This document shows, piece by piece, positions 43,286 to 52,297 of a stretch of 64,000 nucleotides of DNA. The translations under genes were made by a program, and so were the position numbers. The notes below the pieces were generated by a model. It ran no database searches. It was not told the origin of the DNA and saw nothing but the letters and a program-made list of their open reading frames with translations. How positions within the stretch are numbered: position 1 is the first letter of the stretch; each line of letters begins with the position of its first letter. The stretch lies in contig NZ_JARXOW010000001.1 in the NCBI RefSeq assembly GCF_030182585.1, positions 2,852,001 through 2,916,000 of the forward strand. The letters run 5' to 3'. This DNA comes from Pedobacter faecalis. GTDB lineage: Bacteria > Bacteroidota > Bacteroidia > Sphingobacteriales > Sphingobacteriaceae.

Positions 43286-44146
43286 ATGATAAAGAAACAC
43301 ATCCTAACATGCGCAGTAATTTTAACATTGCTGATCATGGCCCGAGTGTTTGCTTATAACATGCCCCAAGTAGAAGATGGCCTCAAAAAACAAGAAGAAA
43401 CAACGAGTTCAGATACCATAGGAATAAGTGATTTTTTAGATCCTTCCTATGCCGGCATCACCGGTTTTCCGGTAATGATTGCAAAAACAGCAGCCAAGGC
43501 GCGCAAAGCACCTTTGTCGACCATGGCCACACTAAGTTTTGCTGATGAAACACTTCCGCTCGGCGACGCAAAAGTTGAGCGTAAAATGAGAAAGATCTTA
43601 TCAAGTTTCAGCTATAGCAGATTGCAGACCAATAAACTTCACCGCAAAGCGGCGGAGTGGTTCCCTGTAATAGAGCCAATTCTGGCCAGCTATGGCATTC
43701 CCGAAGACTTTAAGTATGTACCTTTGGTAGAGTCGGGATTGCGTGGCGGTGTGTCGCCAAAAGGAGCGGCAGGTTTCTGGCAGTTTATGCCCGCAACAGC
43801 ACGCAGCTATGGCCTCACTGTAAACTCCAAAGTCGATGAACGGAAAAATCTTCGAAAGTCGACCATCGCAGCTGCGAAGTATCTGAGAGAGCTTTATGAT
43901 ATTTTTGAAAGCTGGACGCTTGTGGCTGCCGCCTACAATGTAGGTGACGGACATATGCGGGCACAGATTGACCGTCAGAATCAGGACAATTACTTCAAAA
44001 TGAAGCTTAACAGGGAGACTGGTGGTTATGTGTACAAACTCATTTCCATGAAAGAAATTATGGAGGATCCGGTGCGTTACGGATACAAGGCACCGCGTGA
44101 ACTCCTGGCATACAATGCCGCAAACGAAACAAAAGCTTACAACTAA
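43286..44146 (+). CDS. Lytic transglycosylase (SLT domain)
   Basis: Protein of 286 aa with an N-terminal signal or anchor helix (about 5-23). The SLT domain spans about 125-250: PEDFKYVPLVESGL with catalytic Glu149, GAAGFWQFMPATARSYGL, and AAAYNVGDG. It cleaves peptidoglycan glycan strands to anhydro-muropeptides in the periplasm. There is no LysM domain, unlike MltD. It has a full promoter, a strong ribosome site and a strong terminator, so it is a single-gene unit. Confidence 0.94.
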   Translation: MIKKHILTCAVILTLLIMARVFAYNMPQVEDGLKKQEETTSSDTIGISDFLDPSYAGITGFPVMIAKTAAKARKAPLSTMATLSFADETLPLGDAKVERKMRKILSSFSYSRLQTNKLHRKAAEWFPVIEPILASYGIPEDFKYVPLVESGLRGGVSPKGAAGFWQFMPATARSYGLTVNSKVDERKNLRKSTIAAAKYLRELYDIFESWTLVAAAYNVGDGHMRAQIDRQNQDNYFKMKLNRETGGYVYKLISMKEIMEDPVRYGYKAPRELLAYNAANETKAYN

Positions 44147-44173
44147 AGCTTGCCAATACTTCTACAAATGGGC

Positions 44174-44206
44174 GCCGCGCTGATATACGTATCAGCGCGG
44201 CTTTTT
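44174..44206 (+). terminator. Intrinsic terminator of the lytic transglycosylase gene
   Basis: Perfect 12-bp stem GCCGCGCTGATA / TATCAGCGCGGC with loop TACG, followed by TTTTT. It lies 27 nt after the stop. Confidence 0.92.
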
Positions 44207-44253
44207 ATTTATAGCCAGAATGGTTATTTTAAGCCCCATACTTATACTCCCCT

Positions 44254-45306
44254 ATGGATTTATTGAAACTGCAGATTAAGGAAATGATTTTTAGCGCCGG
44301 AGAGACTTTGCGGCTGCGGTTTGACGTGTTGGATGATGCGGAAGTCACTTACCTGGCCGGACAGTTCCTTACGCTTGTTTTTGATGTGGATGGCCGTGAG
44401 TTGAGGCGTTCGTACTCGATATGCAGTGAACCGGGAAGCGGCGAAACCTTGAGTATTGCCATTAAGCGGGTTGAGAACGGCGAGATATCCAGGTTTCTGC
44501 ATCATAGAACCTCGGTAGGCGATGTACTTACCGCATTGCGTCCCAACGGACAGTTCACGTATGTGCCACGGCCGGAACAGGAAAGGTCTGTCTTTCTGTT
44601 TGCCGCCGGGGTAGGTATTACACCGCTGTTTTCCATGCTTAAAACAGCCCTGCATCAGGAGAACCGATCTAAGATAAAACTGATCTATAGTACGCGCGGG
44701 GTAGACGAGACGCTGTTTTACAAGGAGCTGGAGGCTTTACAGGCCGAGTATCCCGGACGGTTTAAATTGATCTATGTAAACAGTGGCGCCAAGAATCTCC
44801 TGATGGCCCGGCTCAACGTGTTTCTGATTGAGAAGGTGGTAAAAGAATACCTGGAGTTCGATCCTGCGGATGCACTGTTTTATACCTGTGGTCCGGCCGA
44901 CTATATGCTTACCTGCCGCATTACGCTGCTGCAGTTGGGTTTCAGTGCCGGCCAGATCAGACGGGAGACGTTCGTTTTGCCTGAAGATGAGGTGGATGAG
45001 GACGACACCACGGAAAAGGTCATCAAGGATACAAACACTTATGGAGTAACCCTGTTGTACGAGGGGCGGGAGCATAAGCTTTCTGTGCCGTACGACAAAA
45101 CGATACTGACCGTGGCGCTTGAAAATCACATTGATCTGCCCTATAGCTGTCGCGCCGGAATATGCAGCAGTTGCACCGCCACCTGCACCCGCGGCGCTGT
45201 GCGCATGGACTATAACGAAGTGCTGACAGACCAGGAGGTTGCCGCCGGCCGGGTGCTGGTTTGTACGGGTCACCCCACGGTTCAGGACACCACCATTGTA
45301 TGGTAG
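44254..45306 (+). CDS. FAD/NAD(P)-dependent reductase with C-terminal 2Fe-2S ferredoxin domain (PaaE-like)
   Basis: Protein of 350 aa. FAD-binding domain with RRSYSICSEPGS, NAD(P) domain with FAAGVGITPLFSML and YTCGPADYML, and a plant-type 2Fe-2S domain at about 262-350 with CRAGICSSCTATC plus the later Cys in VLVCTGHP. By family it passes electrons from NAD(P)H to an oxygenase, as PaaE does in phenylacetyl-CoA epoxidase. No paaABCD genes lie beside it, so its partner is unknown. Confidence 0.92.
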   Translation: MDLLKLQIKEMIFSAGETLRLRFDVLDDAEVTYLAGQFLTLVFDVDGRELRRSYSICSEPGSGETLSIAIKRVENGEISRFLHHRTSVGDVLTALRPNGQFTYVPRPEQERSVFLFAAGVGITPLFSMLKTALHQENRSKIKLIYSTRGVDETLFYKELEALQAEYPGRFKLIYVNSGAKNLLMARLNVFLIEKVVKEYLEFDPADALFYTCGPADYMLTCRITLLQLGFSAGQIRRETFVLPEDEVDEDDTTEKVIKDTNTYGVTLLYEGREHKLSVPYDKTILTVALENHIDLPYSCRAGICSSCTATCTRGAVRMDYNEVLTDQEVAAGRVLVCTGHPTVQDTTIVW

Positions 45307-45324
45307 TTTTAGCTGATAATGATT

Positions 45325-45332
45325 TACCTTTG
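45325..45332 (+). promoter_or_regulatory. uvrA -7 box
   Basis: TACCTTTG followed by C, 19 nt before the uvrA ATG at 45352. It gives a short conventional leader. Confidence 0.5.
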
Positions 45333-45351
45333 CTAACGTTTTAAAAATGAT

Positions 45352-48198
45352 ATGAGTAAAAATACGATCGACCTCGGCGAGCAAAAGGATGTTGAAGTTT
45401 ATGGAGCCAGGGTACACAATCTAAAAGATATAGACGTCTCTTTTCCAAGAAATCAGCTTGTGGTCATTACAGGCCTCAGCGGCAGCGGTAAATCTTCACT
45501 TGCTTTTGATACCATTTATGCGGAGGGACAGCGCCGTTACATGGAAACGTTCAGTGCTTATTCGCGGCAGTTTATGGGCGGCATGGAACGGCCGGATGTG
45601 GATAAGGTTTCGGGTCTGAGTCCGGTGATTGCCATTGAGCAGAAAACGACGAGCAAGAACCCCCGTTCTACAGTAGGTACCATCACGGAGATATATGACT
45701 TTATGCGTCTGCTGTATGCGAGGACCGCAGACGCGTATTCTTATAACACTGGTGAGAAAATGGAGCGGATGAGTGAGGACCAGATTCTGAACGCTATTTT
45801 GAAAAAATTTGACGGAGTGGCGGTCAACGTGCTGGCTCCGGTGGTTAAGGGCCGTAAGGGTCATTACCGCGAACTGTTTGAGCAAATCCGCAAGCAGGGC
45901 TATTTGAAAGTGCGCGTAGATGGGGATATACAGGACATTGTGCCCAAAATGCAGGTCGACCGCTACAAGATCCATGATATTGAAATTGTGGTAGACCGAC
46001 TGCTCATAGACCGCAAGGATCTGAAGCGTCTTCAGGATTCCCTGCAAACGGCGATGCGCCTGGGTAAGGGTATTATCAAGATCAGTGATAAGGAGAACAA
46101 TGTGGCACATTTCAGTCGCTTTCTGATGTGCCCCACGACGGGTATATCGTACGACGAGCCGCAACCTAACAGCTTTTCGTTTAATTCCCCCTACGGGGCC
46201 TGCGAAAACTGCGATGGCCTGGGCTATATTTTTGTGATCGACCGTGATTCGGTAATACCGAATCCTAAATTGAGTATTGTTAACGGCGGACTTGCCCCTT
46301 TGGGTGAGTATCGCGATATATGGATGTTCCAGGTCTTGAAGGCACTGGCCAAAAAATACGGTTTCTCGTTGTCGACGCCCCTGGAAAAACTGGGTGAAGA
46401 GAACATTAACCTGATTTTGAACGGGGCGCCTGACCTGCTCAACGTATCGGTAGAGTACAATAAGTGGAATGTTCAGAGTTATCATGTTACGTTCGACGGT
46501 ATTATTAAACTGCTCGAAGAACAGCAGGAGCGTAAGTCGGAAGGTTCTGCAGATGATCTGGAGGCTTTCAGGAAGTTAAAGACCTGTCCGGTTTGTAATG
46601 GCGCCCGACTGAAAAAGGAGAGTCTGCATTTTAAGATAGACGGTAAGAATATTTTCGAGTTATCAGACATGGATATTGCAGGTTTGAGGAGCTGGTTTGA
46701 AGGCTTGGAAACCCGCCTTAGTGAGCGGCAGAACACCATTGCCCGAGAGGTACTTAAGGAAATAAGGGCACGCCTGGGTTTTCTGAGTGATGTAGGGCTC
46801 AATTACTTGTCGCTAGACCGTACAGCGCGCACGCTTTCCGGTGGGGAAGCTCAGCGGATCAGGCTGGCCACGCAGATCGGCTCGCAGCTGATGAACGTGA
46901 TGTACATTCTGGACGAACCGAGTATTGGTCTGCACCAGCGTGATAATGAAAGGCTTATCAATGCGCTGAAAAACCTTCGCGATCTGGGCAATACGGTCCT
47001 GGTTGTTGAGCATGATAAGGATATGATCCTGGAAGCGGACCATGTGATTGATGTGGGCCCGGCAGCTGGTGTACATGGCGGACGTATTGTGGCGCAGGGC
47101 AAACCTGATGATATTCTGCAGTCGGATACGCTCACGGCGGCTTACCTTAACGGCAGAAAAGCAATTGAAGTACCTAAGAAGCGCAGGAAAGGTTCCGGGG
47201 CCAAGCTTTCCATCATAAAGGCCAGCGGTCATAATTTAAAGGAGGTGTCGGTCGACTTCCCTCTGGGTAAGTTTATTGCGGTAACGGGCGTTTCGGGGAG
47301 TGGTAAGTCGAGCTTGATCACAGAAACCCTGTACCCGATTCTGAATCATCATTTTTTCAGGGCTAAGAAACACCCGCTTCCTTACGAGAAGGTGAACGGT
47401 CTGAAAGAGATCGATAAAGTCATTGAGATAGATCAGGCACCGATCGGCCGGACGCCAAGGTCTAATCCCTCTACTTATACCGGGGTATTCTCGGATATCC
47501 GCAACCTGTTTGTACAATTACCCGAGGCTAAAATAAGAGGCTATAAGCCCGGCCGTTTTTCGTTCAACGTAAAGGGCGGGCGCTGCGAGACTTGTCAGGG
47601 CGCCGGAATGAAGGTGATTGAGATGAATTTCCTGCCGGACGTTCAGGTGCCTTGTGAGGAATGCGGCGGAAAGCGGTACAACCGCGAGACACTTGAAGTG
47701 CGTTACCGGGGCAAGTCGATCAGCGATGTGCTTGATATGAGTATTGAGGACGCCTGCGACTTTTTCGAGAATATGCCGGTGATCTACCGGAAGATAAAAA
47801 CCCTGAAGGATGTAGGCTTGGGATATATTACCCTCGGGCAGTCGTCCATTACGCTGTCGGGAGGCGAAGCGCAGCGCGTTAAGCTTGCTACGGAGCTGTC
47901 GAAGAAGGATACCGGCCGCACTTTTTATATCTTGGATGAGCCTACTACGGGACTGCATTTTGAGGATATTCATGTGCTTCTGGGAGTGCTGAACGAGTTG
48001 GTAGACCGTGGTAATACGGTGCTGGTGATAGAGCATAACCTGGACGTGGTAAAGGTGGCCGATTGGGTGATAGACCTCGGTGAAGAAGGCGGAGCCGGTG
48101 GCGGAAGGATCATTTTTGAGGGTACCCCGGAAGGTTTGATCCAGAATCCGATCAGTCTGACCGGCAAGTTCCTGAAAAAAGAGATGGGCTTATCATAG
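45352..48198 (+). CDS. uvrA: UvrABC excinuclease subunit A
   Basis: Protein of 948 aa, full length. Two ABC ATPase units: GLSGSGKSSLAFDT and GVSGSGKSSLITETL (Walker A), with signatures LSGGEAQRIRLATQIGS and LSGGEAQRVKLATELS. Zinc modules with CENCDGLGY and CETCQGAGMKV / CEECGGKRYN. It scans DNA for bulky lesions in nucleotide excision repair. The nnrD gene starts 4 bp after its stop. Confidence 0.98.
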   Translation: MSKNTIDLGEQKDVEVYGARVHNLKDIDVSFPRNQLVVITGLSGSGKSSLAFDTIYAEGQRRYMETFSAYSRQFMGGMERPDVDKVSGLSPVIAIEQKTTSKNPRSTVGTITEIYDFMRLLYARTADAYSYNTGEKMERMSEDQILNAILKKFDGVAVNVLAPVVKGRKGHYRELFEQIRKQGYLKVRVDGDIQDIVPKMQVDRYKIHDIEIVVDRLLIDRKDLKRLQDSLQTAMRLGKGIIKISDKENNVAHFSRFLMCPTTGISYDEPQPNSFSFNSPYGACENCDGLGYIFVIDRDSVIPNPKLSIVNGGLAPLGEYRDIWMFQVLKALAKKYGFSLSTPLEKLGEENINLILNGAPDLLNVSVEYNKWNVQSYHVTFDGIIKLLEEQQERKSEGSADDLEAFRKLKTCPVCNGARLKKESLHFKIDGKNIFELSDMDIAGLRSWFEGLETRLSERQNTIAREVLKEIRARLGFLSDVGLNYLSLDRTARTLSGGEAQRIRLATQIGSQLMNVMYILDEPSIGLHQRDNERLINALKNLRDLGNTVLVVEHDKDMILEADHVIDVGPAAGVHGGRIVAQGKPDDILQSDTLTAAYLNGRKAIEVPKKRRKGSGAKLSIIKASGHNLKEVSVDFPLGKFIAVTGVSGSGKSSLITETLYPILNHHFFRAKKHPLPYEKVNGLKEIDKVIEIDQAPIGRTPRSNPSTYTGVFSDIRNLFVQLPEAKIRGYKPGRFSFNVKGGRCETCQGAGMKVIEMNFLPDVQVPCEECGGKRYNRETLEVRYRGKSISDVLDMSIEDACDFFENMPVIYRKIKTLKDVGLGYITLGQSSITLSGGEAQRVKLATELSKKDTGRTFYILDEPTTGLHFEDIHVLLGVLNELVDRGNTVLVIEHNLDVVKVADWVIDLGEEGGAGGGRIIFEGTPEGLIQNPISLTGKFLKKEMGLS

Positions 48199-48202
48199 TT
48201 GT

Positions 48203-49138
48203 ATGAACAGGTTATTGAACGACTTTTTGCCTGATGCGTCTGCACCCGCAGACATTACCGCGACACCTGGAACGGATATCGCTTCTGCGTTTATGATGGT
48301 AACGGCCGGCGATGTAAGCAGGCTGCTGCGCCCGCGCGCCGAGTTCAGTCACAAAGGCGATTACGGACATCTGCTGATTGTTGCAGGTGCTCCGCAGACG
48401 ATGGGTGCGGCATTGCTCACGGCGATGGGCAGCGTATATGCCGGGGCGGGTCTGACCACGGTGGCTATACCGGAGCAGGGCCTTAATGCGCTGAATGTAA
48501 CTTTGCCGGAAGCGATGTATGCAGACCGCAAGGACTTGGTTGGTCCGGCGGCTCTCGACACTTACTCCGCCATAGCCCTTGGTCCGGGTTTACAGTTGAC
48601 CGGCAAAGTGTCGGGTACCGACCTGAACCTCCTGGAACGTGTAATGTCGCAGCAAGTGCCGCTTGTTATAGACGCGGAAGGCCTTAATTATTTATCGGTA
48701 AGCCGGCCTGCACTTAACGAGCTGAGGGTGGGCACTGTGCTTACGCCGCATGTAAAGGAATTTGACCGGCTTTTTGGTGTACATGACAACTGGTGGGGCA
48801 GGCTGCAGACCGCGATCAAGTATGCAAAAAAACAAAAGGTTGTTGTGGTTTTAAAGAACCGGTACACGTTCATAGTTGAGCAGTCGGGACAGGTCTACAT
48901 TAATACGAGCGGGGGACCGGCCATGTCGCAGGGTGGCATGGGCGATGTGCTGACAGGTGTGATCGCTGCTCTTGTGGCCCAGGGATACGCTCCAAATGAG
49001 GCTGCCATTACTGGCTGCTATCTTCATGGGATGGCGGGCGGGGAGCTCGCTGAGCAGCATTTTAATGTAACGGCTTCGCAGGTTGCTGCGCAACTGCCAA
49101 AATCGCGCTTGCGCTTGCAGATGCTGACCAGTTCATAA
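48203..49138 (+). CDS. nnrD: ADP/ATP-dependent NAD(P)H-hydrate dehydratase (NnrD domain only)
   Basis: Protein of 311 aa. The dehydratase domain runs from about residue 32: RPRAEFSHKGDYGHLLIVAG, ALGPGLQ, VIDAEGLNYL, LTPHVKEFDRLFG and the GGMGDVLTGVIAAL nucleotide site. It repairs damaged (hydrated) NAD(P)H. In most Bacteroidetes this domain is fused behind an NnrE epimerase domain in a protein near 500 aa; here only about 30 unrelated-looking residues precede it, so the epimerase must be encoded elsewhere or lost. The 3' end overlaps the anti-sigma remnant by 6 bp. Confidence 0.92.
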   Translation: MNRLLNDFLPDASAPADITATPGTDIASAFMMVTAGDVSRLLRPRAEFSHKGDYGHLLIVAGAPQTMGAALLTAMGSVYAGAGLTTVAIPEQGLNALNVTLPEAMYADRKDLVGPAALDTYSAIALGPGLQLTGKVSGTDLNLLERVMSQQVPLVIDAEGLNYLSVSRPALNELRVGTVLTPHVKEFDRLFGVHDNWWGRLQTAIKYAKKQKVVVVLKNRYTFIVEQSGQVYINTSGGPAMSQGGMGDVLTGVIAALVAQGYAPNEAAITGCYLHGMAGGELAEQHFNVTASQVAAQLPKSRLRLQMLTSS

Positions 49139-49372
49139 AGGCCTGCATGCATAAGCACCCTCAAGTATCGCTAGTTTTAGTCGGCCGGATGGTTTGAGCG
49201 CGCACAGAAGCGCGTGTTTTTCAAGTGCCAGTTCAATAGCCTCAAGTTCCATCCTTACAGCAGCGTGCCTGGCAGCCATTCTGCTTACCTCGGTTCTTTC
49301 CTGCAGGCTCAACTGACCCAGGACGTAGAGTTCAAGTATCCCGGATTCAATATATGCTGTTGCAGATTCCAA
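49133..49372 (-). CDS. Truncated anti-sigma factor (N-terminal domain only)
   Basis: Protein of 79 aa resembling the first domain of Bacteroidetes anti-sigma factors that bind ECF sigma (YIESGILELYVLGQLSLQER, then RMAARHAAVRMELEAIE). The usual membrane helix and periplasmic RskA-like domain, which make such proteins 250-290 aa, are missing: the frame stops after ILEGAYACRPL, at the end of nnrD. It lies 1 bp after its sigma gene. It could still bind the sigma factor as a soluble inhibitor, or be decaying. Confidence 0.75.
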   Translation of the reverse strand: MESATAYIESGILELYVLGQLSLQERTEVSRMAARHAAVRMELEAIELALEKHALLCALKPSGRLKLAILEGAYACRPL

Positions 49373-49373
49373 T

Positions 49374-49925
49374 TCAATTAAATTTCTTCCTCAGCGCTTT
49401 TATGGCAAGCCTGATGCGTGTTTTCACAGTTCCAAGTGGAAGGTTCAGTTCTTCTGCTGCTTCCACATGTGTATATCCTTTAAAATATACCATATTAAGT
49501 ACGTTGAAAAGCTCCGGTTTGAGTCCGGTGACCATGTCCTTCAGCCCAAAAACTTCTGCATTGAATACGGTGTTTTGATGGATATCAATAACACCTACGT
49601 TATTTTCCAGTTCATGGTTTTTGCCGTTGTTCCGGAAGTCTTTGGAACGAAGCTTATCGATAGACAGGTTGCGGGCGATATTCATCATCCAGGTAAACAG
49701 GCGTCCTTTACTGGCATCGTAGCCGCCGGCCGACTTCCATATCCTGATGAAGGTCTCCTGAAGGAGGTCTTCGGCCAGTTCGGTCTGAGGTACAATTCGG
49801 ATGATGACGCCCAGCAGTGCTCCCGAATACATATCGTACAAGCACCTGAGCGCATGTGTATCCTGGTTCTTTAGCCTCGCGACCAGCTCTTCCTCTGATA
49901 GTGATATCTTGCTGCTTGTTCCCAA
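49374..49925 (-). CDS. ECF RNA polymerase sigma factor (SigK/RskA-partner type)
   Basis: Protein of 183 aa from a TTG at 49925; no ATG is available upstream in frame. Region 2: LAEDLLQETFIRIWKSAGGYDASKG. Region 4: GYTHVEAAEELNLPLGTVKTRIRLAIKALR. This is the type normally encoded with a membrane anti-sigma, here reduced to a 79-aa protein directly downstream. If the inhibitor no longer senses the envelope, the sigma factor may be constitutively active or controlled in another way. Confidence 0.92.
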   Translation of the reverse strand: MGTSSKISLSEEELVARLKNQDTHALRCLYDMYSGALLGVIIRIVPQTELAEDLLQETFIRIWKSAGGYDASKGRLFTWMMNIARNLSIDKLRSKDFRNNGKNHELENNVGVIDIHQNTVFNAEVFGLKDMVTGLKPELFNVLNMVYFKGYTHVEAAEELNLPLGTVKTRIRLAIKALRKKFN

Positions 49926-50013
49926 TATGGACGAATATACATAGCAACAACAGGAATATAAAATATTTGTTTCGTGCCGCTATTCCTTGTCTGCAAAGAG
50001 ATATATGCGTAGT

Positions 50014-50892
50014 TTAATAATCGAAAAGATGCTTCTCGGCATGGTAGGAAGAACGTACCAGAGGACCGCTTTCTACATACTTAAGCCCTTTTGCAAGTCC
50101 GGCTTCTTTGTATTTGGCAAACTGATCGGGATGAATCCAATCTACTACAGGATGATGACTTCGGGTGGGCTGCAGGTATTGTCCGAGGGTAAGGATGTGT
50201 ACATCATTAGCAACCAGGTCGTCCATAGCTTCCAGTACGTCCTGTTCTGTTTCGCCGAGGCCAAGCATGATGCCTGTTTTTGTACGAAGGCCGAATTCAG
50301 ATATCCGTTTAAGGCACTCAAGACTACGGTCATATTTAGCCTGTATGCGTACCTGTCTGGTTAGCCGCCTTACCGTTTCCATGTTATGGGAAACAACTTC
50401 GGGACGCTCTTCGAGTACCCGGTACAAGTTGTCCCACTGTCCTTTGAAATCAGGTATCAGCGTTTCCAGGGTAGTTTCCGGACTTTCCCTGCGGATGGCT
50501 TTCAATGTCTCTGCCCAGATGATCGAACCGCCGTCTTTCAGATCGTCGCGGTCTACCGAAGTAATTACGCAGTGCTTTACGTTCATCAGTTTTACGGAAT
50601 TGGCCACGCGGTCAGGTTCACCGGTGTCCACAGCAAGCGGACGCCCGGTCGCCACCGCACAAAACGAGCATGAACGTGTGCAAATATTCCCAAGGATCAT
50701 GAAGGTTGCCGTGCCGGCGCCCCAGCATTCGCCCATATTCGGACAGTTGCCGCTTTCACAAATGGTATGGAGCTTATGCGTGTCTACCAGGCTGCGCACC
50801 TGCGCGTATTCTTTGCCTACAGGAAGCTTTACTCTGAGCCAGTCTGGCTTACGTTGTACAGGGTTTGCAGAAACAACCGGAAGTTCGATCAT
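50014..50892 (-). CDS. lipA: Lipoyl synthase
   Basis: Protein of 292 aa. Auxiliary cluster motif [13 protein letters not shown] and radical-SAM CxxxCxxC motif [10 protein letters not shown], then [22 protein letters not shown] and [16 protein letters not shown] at the end. It inserts two sulfurs into octanoyl groups on lipoyl domains. A -7 box TAACTTTG sits 4 nt before the ATG, so its mRNA is probably leaderless. No lipB beside it. Confidence 0.98.
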   Translation of the reverse strand: MIELPVVSANPVQRKPDWLRVKLPVGKEYAQVRSLVDTHKLHTICESGNCPNMGECWGAGTATFMILGNICTRSCSFCAVATGRPLAVDTGEPDRVANSVKLMNVKHCVITSVDRDDLKDGGSIIWAETLKAIRRESPETTLETLIPDFKGQWDNLYRVLEERPEVVSHNMETVRRLTRQVRIQAKYDRSLECLKRISEFGLRTKTGIMLGLGETEQDVLEAMDDLVANDVHILTLGQYLQPTRSHHPVVDWIHPDQFAKYKEAGLAKGLKYVESGPLVRSSYHAEKHLFDY

Positions 50893-50896
50893 AACG

Positions 50897-50904
50897 CAAA
50901 GTTA
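50897..50904 (-). promoter_or_regulatory. lipA -7 box, probable leaderless start
   Basis: Minus-strand TAACTTTG ends 4 nt before the lipA ATG at 50892. Exact match to TAnnTTTG. Confidence 0.6.
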
Positions 50905-51013
50905 CGCAATAGGATTCAATTGTTATAAACCAGATATGTTTACCTCATGTAATGTTAAAACATTTGTTGCACAGCGCTGTTTATATCACACGGCGCACAG
51001 GGGCCGGCTGATT

Positions 51014-51307
51014 ATGACTAAACCATTTAATATCAGGATTAAATATGGCACAAACGAGGTTACTCTAACCATATTGCCTGCTGAAGAAGGTTATTATAAG
51101 GTGATCTATTATGGTGCAATCCTCGGCGCGGTTTGTTACGATGGGGAGCATTGGGAAGACGTGCCGGCAGAGAAGATTGCTGCGGGGGACCTGCCTTTCT
51201 ACAGGTCTGAGCTGAACGACGGGAGAATAGACGTTGAGCTGACCGACTATGTCATCGAGCGGATCGGGGAGGAGATCGATCTTTATGTTGACGAAGAATA
51301 TGTGTAA
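51014..51307 (+). CDS. Hypothetical protein, 97 aa
   Basis: From the ATG at 51014; a longer frame upstream runs antisense to lipA and is a shadow. Acidic, soluble, beta-rich N-terminal half (FNIRIKYGTNEVTLTILP, YKVIYYGAILGAV) and a helical acidic end (ELTDYVIERIGEEIDLYVDEE). I do not recognise the family. It is followed 40 bp later by osmC-like on the same strand. Confidence 0.75.
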   Translation: MTKPFNIRIKYGTNEVTLTILPAEEGYYKVIYYGAILGAVCYDGEHWEDVPAEKIAAGDLPFYRSELNDGRIDVELTDYVIERIGEEIDLYVDEEYV

Positions 51308-51347
51308 TAGATAAATTATACTAATCTTTGCAGCATATTTTTTAGAT

Positions 51348-51752
51348 ATGGCTACTTCAAAGATTACGTATAATGGCGGACTGCGCACTACTTCGGTTCA
51401 CGAGCGTTCAGGAAATACAATTACTACGGATGCCCCTGTTGATAATAAAGGTAAAGGTGAGGCTTTCTCGCCTACCGATCTGCTTGCTACCTCACTGGGT
51501 AACTGTATGCTGACGATTGTTGGTATTGCGGCGAACGAACATGGGTTTGATATAGATGGCACAACCTGCGAGATCACAAAGATTATGGCAGAGGGCCCAA
51601 GACGTGTGTCTGAAATTATTGTGGAGTTCCAATTCCCGGACAACAATTACTCCGACAAAGTGAAGGCAATCATTGAGCGTTCTGCACATACCTGTCCTGT
51701 AGCTTACAGTTTACATCCCGACATTAAGCAGACGGTTACTTTTAATTACTAA
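51348..51752 (+). CDS. OsmC family peroxide reductase
   Basis: Protein of 134 aa, the short YhfA/OsmC-like type. The two reactive cysteines are present in LGNCMLTIVGIA and HTCPVAYSLHPDI. It reduces organic hydroperoxides. It is convergent with ytxJ (18 bp between stops), which fits a shared thiol-stress theme but is not proof of coregulation. Confidence 0.92.
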   Translation: MATSKITYNGGLRTTSVHERSGNTITTDAPVDNKGKGEAFSPTDLLATSLGNCMLTIVGIAANEHGFDIDGTTCEITKIMAEGPRRVSEIIVEFQFPDNNYSDKVKAIIERSAHTCPVAYSLHPDIKQTVTFNY

Positions 51753-51770
51753 GCACTGCCTGTTCGCTCC

Positions 51771-52103
51771 TTAGCTTCCGATAACTTCTGAAACTTCTTC
51801 GGCGGAGATGTCGCTATGTGACGCATCTAATATGCATTCACCATTGTGAATGAGCAGGATCTGTGGTGACTGGTGATGCACGTGAAAAGTTTCAGCGATC
51901 AGTGCTGAGAGCTCACGGTAGTTGAGTAAATCTAAAAAGTAGAGCTTTGTGTCCGGTGGAATGCTATCCCAGTCCATTTCAAATCGCCGTTTGGCCATGG
52001 CACTGATGGAGCACCGGGTGCTGTGCTTAAATATGAGGCTATAACCTTTGTCGTTCTTAATTTCACTGATCTGGGACTGATCAGTTATGTCCTTCCACTG
52101 CAT
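51771..52103 (-). CDS. ytxJ: Bacillithiol system redox-active protein YtxJ (BrxC-like)
   Basis: Protein of 110 aa, thioredoxin-like, with the family motif KHSTRCSIS around the reactive Cys and a cis-Pro region HQSPQILLIHNGE. By family it works as a monothiol bacilliredoxin that removes bacillithiol from mixed disulfides. BshA in the same window supports bacillithiol use. A Shine-Dalgarno-like AGAGG lies about 6 nt before the ATG. It is last in a run of minus-strand genes after the TPR gene, ribH and a small lipoprotein. Confidence 0.9.
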   Translation of the reverse strand: MQWKDITDQSQISEIKNDKGYSLIFKHSTRCSISAMAKRRFEMDWDSIPPDTKLYFLDLLNYRELSALIAETFHVHHQSPQILLIHNGECILDASHSDISAEEVSEVIGS

Positions 52104-52128
52104 TTGATACCTCTTTTCTGTTTAATGA

Positions 52129-52251
52129 TTATGCCCTGCGTCTTTTACCTTCCGGGTACGAACTGTATGCCGGACAGATACGGCTGGAGCATGCTTCTAA
52201 AACAGTGATGGCAAAAAACAGGCCAATAAGCATGATTGCGGTTCTTTTCAT
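52129..52251 (-). CDS. Small lipoprotein, 40 aa
   Basis: ATG at 52251, stop at 52129. Signal peptide MKRTAIMLIGLFFAITVLEA followed by the lipidated Cys21 (lipobox LEAC), then SSRICPAYSSYPEGKRRRA. The C-PAYSS pattern after the Cys occurs in other tiny Bacteroidetes lipoproteins. The basic tail could touch membrane or peptidoglycan. It lies between ribH and ytxJ. Upstream, TAGCTTAG ends 4 nt before the ATG, a one-mismatch -7 box. Function unknown. Confidence 0.75.
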   Translation of the reverse strand: MKRTAIMLIGLFFAITVLEACSSRICPAYSSYPEGKRRRA

Positions 52252-52297
52252 AAGACTAAGCTAAGGCTTTTAGGAGAATTAAACAAAAAACTTTGTC

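Noticed and set aside
43031..43300. Minus-strand open frame of 89 codons in the 428-bp gap
   Set aside because: No domain, odd composition, and it runs through the promoter and start of the lytic transglycosylase gene; the repeats there explain the sequence better as non-coding.
45496..46485. Open frame of 329 codons opposite uvrA
   Set aside because: UvrA is intact and highly recognisable on the other strand; the antisense product is His/Gln-rich and resembles no protein.
50165..51013. Upstream extension of the 97-aa hypothetical gene
   Set aside because: The extension is the reverse of lipA and low in coding quality; the ATG at 51014 is a better start.
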